Virus record (IMG/VR): IMGVR_UViG_3300034072_001831
Location: 1 to 25,710 of that record
DNA from: a virus
Direction: 5' to 3' (one strand)
DNA: 25,710 nucleotides
The notes beneath the pieces were generated by a model. The model saw nothing but the letters and a program-made list of their open reading frames with translations. It made no database searches and had not been told where the DNA came from. The position numbers were made by a program, and so were the translations under genes. Positions 21,454 through 25,710 of this stretch are shown here, piece by piece. The first letter of the stretch is position 1. Every line of letters begins with the position of its first letter.

Positions 21454-22154
21454 TGCCGGCCTATCGCTCCCCCGATGAAGGCGAAGTGCGCGAAGCCGTG
21501 GTGGCCTGCCTGCGCCAGATGATGCCAGCGGCACGCATCATGCACGAGGTCAACGCTGCCAGCTTTGGCAACCGCATCGACGTGCTCGCGGTCGACAAGG
21601 CAGAGATTGCAGCGGTCGAGATCAAGTCGAAGAAAGACAAGCTCGTTCGCCTGCCGGACCAGATCAAGGCCATGACTGGCGTTGCGCACCACGTCATCGT
21701 GGCGCTGCACGAAAAGTTTCTGGTCGAAACTCCCACCAACCAGTGGGCCGCGCATACCGAGAGGGACGGCAAGTTCTACCGCGCGGCATTGCCCGATGTT
21801 GTCGATCGGCTCGGCACCAAGGTCATGCCGTGGGTCTATCCCCTGCGAAACCGCGCCATCACCGCTGGGGGATACAACGATTATCTCTGGCGTGCGCCCC
21901 AGCCCGTCTTTGCCGAGGCCCTGCCCTCAGGTGCGCTCAACATGCTCTGGCAGGCCGAACTCGTCACGATGTGCGCCCGCCATCGCGTGCCTGCCAATTC
22001 CCGCGCCACCATGGATTTCATGCGCCGCGCCCTGCGCTGGCACTTGACCGGGGCAGAGCTGACCCGCGCGATCTGCGCCGCGTTGCGCGCCCGGGAATGC
22101 ATCGAAGCCGATCCCGCCATCCCCTTCGATCAGGAGAGCCGCGATGCCGCGTAA
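21453..22154 (+). CDS. PD-(D/E)XK nuclease-like protein
   Basis: A 233-residue protein. Residues 10-90 have the PD-(D/E)XK layout: a helix with Glu (GEVREAVVACL), Glu32 before a strand, Asp43 in GNRIDVLAV, and the Glu56-x-Lys58 pair in AAVEIKSKKDKL. The C-terminal half is helical and basic (MDFMRRALRWHLTGAELTRAICAALRARE). It resembles small sce7726- or MmcB-like proteins acting on DNA, with no specific subfamily assigned. Its gene lies between an adenine methyltransferase and a DNA-binding fusion. A role in replication, repair or restriction is possible. Confidence 0.72.
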   Translation: MPAYRSPDEGEVREAVVACLRQMMPAARIMHEVNAASFGNRIDVLAVDKAEIAAVEIKSKKDKLVRLPDQIKAMTGVAHHVIVALHEKFLVETPTNQWAAHTERDGKFYRAALPDVVDRLGTKVMPWVYPLRNRAITAGGYNDYLWRAPQPVFAEALPSGALNMLWQAELVTMCARHRVPANSRATMDFMRRALRWHLTGAELTRAICAALRARECIEADPAIPFDQESRDAA

Positions 22155-22416
22155 ATCAGTGACCCCGGCCCAGCGCTTCCGCGCCGCGCGCGAGAGCTTC
22201 GAGCTGGCGATGCAGATGGGCTGCCTGCCCGCCCAGGCGCGCGAAACCCGTCGCCGCGAAGAAGCCGATCGCCAGTGGCAGGCATCTGGAGAACGCCTGC
22301 GCGCCGCGATGAACCGGCCCCTGCGCCGCAGCTCTGCTGCCGAAACCGCCCCGGACACAATTGTGGAACCGCCTCTCACAACGCCAGAGGCCCCGCGCCG
22401 CTGGTGGCTCGACTAA
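22144..22416 (+). CDS. Small Arg-rich protein, unknown
   Basis: A 90-residue protein starting 11 nt inside the end of the nuclease-like gene with GGAGAG upstream. It is Arg/Ala/Glu-rich and mostly helical (AQRFRAARESFELAMQM, ETRRREEADRQWQASGERLRAAM), ending in Pro-rich sequence and WWLD. No family is recognised. It may be a partner of the nuclease or of the fusion protein that follows after 42 nt. Confidence 0.6.
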   Translation: MPRKSVTPAQRFRAARESFELAMQMGCLPAQARETRRREEADRQWQASGERLRAAMNRPLRRSSAAETAPDTIVEPPLTTPEAPRRWWLD

Positions 22417-22458
22417 CCCGGTCCCTTGAGACCCCGCCTCACGGAAGGACTCGCACCC

Positions 22459-23058
22459 ATGCCTGTCTCAAACGCCTCTGCCCCGACTGCACCTGCCCGG
22501 CCACCGATCCCCACAGCGATAGCTGATGTGCTCGCGGATTATGACGATGCCAAGGCCCTCGTGCTGCAGCATCAGAAAGCCTCGATCAGCTGGCTGCAGC
22601 GCCAGATGTGCGTGGGTTACAACGTGGCCGCGCGCCACATCGAGCTCATGGAACTGGAAGGCGTGGTTTCCGCACCGGATCACGTCGGGGTGCGCACCGT
22701 GCTGCAGCAGGCCGATGGCAAGCTGCAGAAGCTGGCCGAAGATCTTTACGCCAAGGGCGCGCGGATCCGCACCGATGCCAACGGCGATGCGCAGATGACC
22801 ATCCCGGTCGATCTCCCCGAGGCACACCGCGCCGCTGATGAACGCTATCGGCTGCTGGTGGAACGCATCCAACGGCTTGAGGAAGAAAAGAAGGGCATCG
22901 GCGATGACATCAAGGATGTCTACAACGAGCTCAAAGCCACTGGCTACGACGCCAAGGTAACGCGCCAGATCATCCGCCTGCTTAAGATGCGGCCCGACGA
23001 TCGCCGCGACATGGAAGCCGCCCTCGAAACCTACAAGAACGCACTGGGGATCGACTGA
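22459..23058 (+). CDS. FtsK-gamma / GapR (DUF2312) fusion DNA-binding protein
   Basis: A 199-residue protein of two fused DNA-binding domains. Residues about 35-83 match the FtsK C-terminal gamma winged helix (KASISWLQRQMCVGYN, then AARHIELMELEGVV). Asn55, Arg59 and Glu62 sit at the positions of the KOPS-contacting residues of E. coli FtsK gamma (Asn1296, Arg1300, Glu1303). Residues about 128-199 match GapR/DUF2312 (YRLLVERIQRLEEEKKGIGD, DIKDVYNELKATGYD, then IIRLLKM and ALETYKNALG), which clamps overtwisted DNA in alphaproteobacteria. No motor or membrane part of FtsK is present. The ATG at 22459 has GAAGGA about 10 nt upstream and is preferred over a TTG at 22426. It may bind directional DNA motifs or supercoiled phage DNA. 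Confidence 0.88.
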   Translation: MPVSNASAPTAPARPPIPTAIADVLADYDDAKALVLQHQKASISWLQRQMCVGYNVAARHIELMELEGVVSAPDHVGVRTVLQQADGKLQKLAEDLYAKGARIRTDANGDAQMTIPVDLPEAHRAADERYRLLVERIQRLEEEKKGIGDDIKDVYNELKATGYDAKVTRQIIRLLKMRPDDRRDMEAALETYKNALGID

Positions 23059-23297
23059 TGCGCGCCGCACTCTCCCGCGAGCGCGCTCAACGCGCCAACG
23101 ATGCCTTCCTCACCGCCATCATCACTGCCCGCACCGGAACGCCTGCGCCGGGGATGGACCTGACCACCCCCGGCCTCACCGCCCGCGTCGGGAAACTGGC
23201 TCAAGATCAGCGCCCCCGCGCCTACACCGGCCCGTGGCCCATACCCTCCCACCGCACCCTGGCCGAAGTCGATGCCCAGAACGGCGGTGCGGCATGA
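23058..23297 (+). CDS. Small basic protein, unknown
   Basis: A 79-residue protein starting within TGATG at the end of the fusion gene. The N-terminus is helical and basic (RAALSRERAQRANDAFLTAIITAR), followed by a Pro-rich stretch (QRPRAYTGPWPIPSHRTLAEVD). No domain is recognised. It overlaps the next gene by 4 nt. Codon use matches its neighbours. Confidence 0.6.
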   Translation: MRAALSRERAQRANDAFLTAIITARTGTPAPGMDLTTPGLTARVGKLAQDQRPRAYTGPWPIPSHRTLAEVDAQNGGAA

Positions 23298-23998
23298 TCC
23301 TGATCCCCGATCTTGAAACCATCGTAATCCTTGTGCCCCGCACTGGCACCCGCGCACTCAAGCGTGCCATTGCCGAACGCTGGCCAAATGCGATCCACAT
23401 CTATCGCCACATGGAAGCAGATGGCGTGCCGCAGGGCTATGACCGCTGGCGCAAGGTAGGCGTGGTGCGCAATCCGGTCGATCGGCTGTGGAGCCTCTAC
23501 AAGTACCTGCGGCGCTTCGGCATCGATCACTGCCAGGAGCATGAGCCAGCTTACACCGCAGCGATGCGCGCCAGCGTCGAACGTCCATTTGATGACTGGC
23601 TGCTCCACAACGAGCGCGTCTTCACCGCGCCATATGACAGCGCGGGCACGGGCCGCTTCTATCCGTTCTACACCTGCCGCCATCCCCTGCCCGAAAACCG
23701 CAAGAGCCAATTCGTATATCTCCGCCCCGATCTCGGCACCGAACTGTTCTCGTTTGAGGATATCGCCGCGCTGCACGGGCTGCTCGACGTGAAGCCGCCG
23801 TTCATCAACGGCACTAACCTCGCGCCAGTGCCGGAACTGACCGATCAGGCGCACGAATACCTGTCCAACTGGTTTGCGTGGGACTTCGAGGCGTACCTCT
23901 ATCCCGAGGACGCAAAGCGCCAGCGCCTAGGCGAATTCTACCCACCAGCGCCGCCGTTCTACACCAATCCCGTAGGTATGATGGGAGGCGCGGCATGA
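23294..23998 (+). CDS. Sulfotransferase-like protein
   Basis: A 234-residue protein. Residues 13-26 (LVPRTGTRALKRAI) form a P-loop-like 5'-phosphosulfate-binding segment, and residues 56-72 (GVVRNPVDRLWSLYKYL) match the 3'-phosphate-binding motif with the conserved Arg and Ser of PAPS-dependent sulfotransferases. The rest is compatible with a small single-domain enzyme. It would transfer sulfate from PAPS to an acceptor that cannot be read from sequence; surface glycan and small molecules are candidates. It sits in the early operon, not next to the tail fibres. The start overlaps the previous gene by 4 nt. Confidence 0.75.
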   Translation: MILIPDLETIVILVPRTGTRALKRAIAERWPNAIHIYRHMEADGVPQGYDRWRKVGVVRNPVDRLWSLYKYLRRFGIDHCQEHEPAYTAAMRASVERPFDDWLLHNERVFTAPYDSAGTGRFYPFYTCRHPLPENRKSQFVYLRPDLGTELFSFEDIAALHGLLDVKPPFINGTNLAPVPELTDQAHEYLSNWFAWDFEAYLYPEDAKRQRLGEFYPPAPPFYTNPVGMMGGAA

Positions 23999-24156
23999 AG
24001 CGCCTCATCCCCCGCGCCGATATCGCCAATTGGGGCGGACCCGACCTTCACGACGAAACCCACTGCGAAGGCTGGTCGATCGCGATCCAATGGCTCGGCC
24101 TCCTCCTCGAACTCAATTTCGCCCGCGTGGGCCATCGGAAGGGCAAGGCACGATGA
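23995..24156 (+). CDS. Small 53-residue protein, unknown
   Basis: A 53-residue frame starting within ATGA at the end of the sulfotransferase-like gene and ending within ATGA of the methyltransferase-like gene. It contains a short Trp/Leu-rich segment (GWSIAIQWLGLLLELNFARV) and a basic tail (HRKGKAR). No family is recognised. Its reality rests on the paired overlaps and consistent codon usage. Confidence 0.58.
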   Translation: MKRLIPRADIANWGGPDLHDETHCEGWSIAIQWLGLLLELNFARVGHRKGKAR

Positions 24157-24827
24157 ACGAGCGCGTGCTCATCGGTTGCGAGCGCTCCGGCATCATGCGC
24201 CGCGCCTTCCTCGCGCTGGGCTTCGATGCCTGGTCCTGCGACCTTGAACCGTCCGATGATGGTAGCAACCGCCATATCCGCGACGATCTGCGCAATCACC
24301 TCGATGGTGGCTGGGATTTGCTCGCGGTGATGCACCCGCCGTGCACGATCCTCTGCAATTCCGGCGTCCGCTGGCTCTACATCGGCGGAAAGCGTGTGAA
24401 CGGGCGCGATGAGGCCCGGTGGCTCGAGCTCGACCAGGCAGCGGATTTCTACCGCGCCTGCCGTGATGCGCCGATTGAGCGCAGGGCGATTGAGAACCCT
24501 GTCATGCACCGCGAAGCGATCCGCCTCACCGGGCGCGGCAAAACGCAATTCGTGCAGCCGTGGTGGTTCGGAGAGCCGTTCTTCAAGGCTACCGGCTTCG
24601 AACTGATCAACCTTCCCGAACTGGTCCCCACCAAGCGCCTCACGCCGCCCGCACCCGGCACCGACGAGCACAAGGCATGGAGCCGGGTTCATCGCACCTC
24701 GGGCTGGGGAAGGCTGGCAAAGGACCGAGCGCGCGTGCGGAGCCAAACCTTCCCCGGCCTTGCCGCCGCATGCGCGCAGCAGTGGGGGCAAGAACTTGTT
24801 CACGTGCGGGGAGCGCATGCTGCATGA
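24153..24827 (+). CDS. Cytosine-C5-type DNA methyltransferase-like protein
   Basis: A 224-residue protein with a Rossmann start (RVLIGCERSGIMRRAFLALGFDAWSCDLEP), the Pro-Pro-Cys motif of C5-methyltransferases (PPC at 62-64, with Cys64 as nucleophile candidate), and ENP (114-116) where motif VI normally has ENV. It is much shorter than bacterial C5-methyltransferases and lacks an obvious target-recognition domain and the usual C-terminal motifs. Phage proteins of this kind are often annotated as DNA methyltransferases, but activity is uncertain. Both ends overlap their neighbours by 4 nt. Confidence 0.7.
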   Translation: MNERVLIGCERSGIMRRAFLALGFDAWSCDLEPSDDGSNRHIRDDLRNHLDGGWDLLAVMHPPCTILCNSGVRWLYIGGKRVNGRDEARWLELDQAADFYRACRDAPIERRAIENPVMHREAIRLTGRGKTQFVQPWWFGEPFFKATGFELINLPELVPTKRLTPPAPGTDEHKAWSRVHRTSGWGRLAKDRARVRSQTFPGLAAACAQQWGQELVHVRGAHAA

Positions 24828-24979
24828 CGCCGCGCTGGAAGCCCGACTTCTGCGCCTGTGGCGCGAAGCACCCCACCATCAGCCACACCGGCTCGCGCGG
24901 GCCGTGGATGTGCAGCGCCTGCCACCGCCGCGCCCAAACCCAACAGACCATGATCGCAGCCCAAGGAGCCCTCCTGTGA
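24824..24979 (+). CDS. Small zinc-ribbon-like protein (51 aa)
   Basis: A 51-residue protein starting within ATGA. Cys10 and Cys12 (CACG) and Cys30 and Cys33 (CSAC) form a compact zinc ribbon, the same CxC...CxxC pattern seen in the 118-residue protein at the head of this operon. The start and stop both overlap neighbours (ATGA, GTGA). Function is unknown; it may bind nucleic acid or protein. Confidence 0.65.
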   Translation: MTPRWKPDFCACGAKHPTISHTGSRGPWMCSACHRRAQTQQTMIAAQGALL

Positions 24980-25197
24980 GCGCCACCCCAGAATTTAAAT
25001 CCCCCGGTCGCCTGCTCAAGCTGAAGGACGTGGTGGACCAAACCTCGCTCGGCGTGGCCACGATCTATCGCCGCATGAAGGAAGGCACCTTCCCCAAGAA
25101 TCGCGCCCTCGGCGGTGGCCGAGTCGCATGGACCGAAGCCGACATCGAAGCCTGGAAGCAACGTGCCATCAACGGAGACCTAGCCACTCCAACCTGA
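24976..25197 (+). CDS. AlpA-family excisionase/regulator
   Basis: A 73-residue protein with a MerR/AlpA-type winged helix: LLKLKDVVDQTSLGVATIYRRMKEGTFPKNRALGGGRVAWTEADIEAWKQ, where the final RVAWTEADIEAWKQ is the AlpA hallmark. AlpA proteins act as regulators or excisionases of prophages. The start is GTG 24976 inside GTGA with GGAG about 9 nt upstream. It is the last recognisable phage gene before a noncoding stretch and a probable host gene, fitting a role near an attachment end. No integrase adjoins it in this window. Confidence 0.83.
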   Translation: MSATPEFKSPGRLLKLKDVVDQTSLGVATIYRRMKEGTFPKNRALGGGRVAWTEADIEAWKQRAINGDLATPT

Positions 25198-25369
25198 TGG
25201 CACGACCGATGTCATCAACACCGCGCCCGCAAAACAAAACTAAGCAAATACAGGATTTTAACAGATGCGCGCACCATCCTACTCAGGGAGCCATTTTCTT
25301 CCAGACAATTCAGCGGCATGGCTCACCCCTCCATCGGGGCGCCGGACGTGTGCCGGCTTTGCCTTTGCC
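25198..25369. other. Noncoding gap, candidate prophage/host junction
   Basis: No convincing gene is seen in 172 nt. An A-rich stretch (about 25230-25265) follows the AlpA gene, and GCCGG (25341-25345), 7 nt, CCGGC (25353-25357), then TTTGCCTTT forms a weak terminator-like hairpin on the plus strand. It separates the phage early operon from a convergent PilZ-like gene of housekeeping type, so an attachment site may lie here. No repeated att core can be identified without the other end. Confidence 0.4.
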
Positions 25370-25693
25370 TCAGTGGAAAGCGCCCAATCGGCCCTGCAGG
25401 ATGGCATCGAGCACTGCGGGATGGAATGGTTCGACGAACCGCAGCCTGATCCGGAACGCTGCACTTTCCTCCACGATCGCCGCCCGTGATTCGAGACCCG
25501 TGAAAGTCAGCCATACCATGGTGCCCGCGCTCGGATTCTCCAGGCATTCGATCTGCGCGTGCGTGCTGGTCAATTCGTGGGCGTTAACCTTGGCCCTGAA
25601 GATGCCGCGGCGATAGGCCGCCGGGATCGGGCTTTCAGGAACGGCCGGAGACCACGGAGAGCGGCGTGCCGTGCCGTTGTTCTCAAGCCACAT
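25370..25693 (-). CDS. PilZ-like domain protein (probable host gene)
   Basis: A 107-residue protein that resembles single-domain PilZ proteins of sphingomonads: a basic RRGIFRAKV segment (28-36), a strand at about 45-50, TMVWLTFTGLESRAAIVEE and FRIRLRFVEPFHPAVLDAIL. In classical PilZ proteins RxxxR and DxSxxG bind cyclic di-GMP; here the first is altered and the second is replaced by TSTHAQIE, so binding may be lost. The ATG at 25693 has GGAG about 10 nt upstream. It converges on the prophage early operon and is probably host chromosome. Confidence 0.68.
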   Translation of the reverse strand: MWLENNGTARRSPWSPAVPESPIPAAYRRGIFRAKVNAHELTSTHAQIECLENPSAGTMVWLTFTGLESRAAIVEESAAFRIRLRFVEPFHPAVLDAILQGRLGAFH

Positions 25694-25710
25694 TGCGCAT
25701 CTCCGATCCT

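Noticed and set aside
13266-23692. CCCTGCCC (complement of the KOPS consensus GGGNAGGG) at 13266, 21919 and 23685, considered as binding sites for the FtsK-gamma fusion.
   Set aside because: In GC-rich DNA around ten such motifs are expected by chance on both strands of this window; I saw no enrichment or clear strand bias.
25265-25489. Plus-strand frame overlapping the PilZ-like gene.
   Set aside because: No ribosome-binding site, unnatural composition, and antisense to a recognisable PilZ-like protein.
1-25710. CRISPR arrays, tRNA or rRNA genes, insertion sequences.
   Set aside because: No regularly spaced repeats, no cloverleaf-like segment or rRNA signature, and no transposase-like protein were recognised on either strand.

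Overview
The window is most of one arm of a P2-like (contractile-tailed) prophage in a GC-rich alphaproteobacterium, probably of the Sphingomonadales. The tail proteins match the P2 family in content and mostly in order. A GapR-type (DUF2312) domain and a degenerate PilZ gene at the right edge fit alphaproteobacteria. The host assignment is inference, not a database match.

Layout, left to right. (1) 96-965: an AT-rich DUF3800 gene with its own near-consensus promoter, probably a moron. (2) 1073-6390, minus strand: receptor-binding and baseplate genes: a lectin-like tail protein, an SGNH-hydrolase tail protein, a small protein, a collar-type fibre, and the gpI and gpJ homologues. (3) 6391-6502: a divergent control region with a 27-bp dyad midway between the gpJ and gpV start codons. 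(4) 6503-13090, plus strand: gpV, gpW, sheath, tube, gpE with a -1 frameshift extension E', tape measure, gpU and gpD. (5) 13241-15393: an AT-richer three-gene cassette (TIGR04255-like protein, HTH protein, unknown) that looks like cargo. (6) 15435-16960, minus strand: the lysogeny operon, an S24/HTH repressor followed by three small genes of which at least one is exported. (7) 16961-17045: the repressor/YdaS switch region with repeated operators. (8) 17046-18830: YdaS/Cro-like regulator, small genes, a CII-like HTH protein and an Ogr/Delta zinc-finger late activator. (9) 18953-25197: a tightly overlapping plus-strand early operon with zinc-ribbon proteins, two tiny membrane proteins, a DUF5131 (Gp37/Gp68) protein, an N6-adenine-type methyltransferase, a PD-(D/E)XK nuclease-like protein, an FtsK-gamma/GapR fusion, a sulfotransferase-like protein, a cytosine-C5-methyltransferase-like protein and an AlpA-type regulator. 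(10) 25370-25693: a PilZ-like gene, probably host chromosome.

How it fits together. The repressor would shut off the rightward YdaS-led operon. On induction, Ogr would activate the divergent late promoters that drive both tail operons. The DUF3800 gene, the 13.2-15.4 kb cassette and the genes downstream of the repressor are the best candidates for functions expressed in the lysogen, such as superinfection exclusion, defence or envelope change. No integrase, lysis, capsid or terminase gene is visible here, so the rest of the prophage must lie to the left or be missing.

Most notable: the FtsK-gamma/GapR fusion protein, an exact T TTT TTT frameshift site in the tail chaperone gene, the symmetric late-control dyad, and a DUF3800 leader whose ribosome-binding site is folded against an anti-Shine-Dalgarno mimic.
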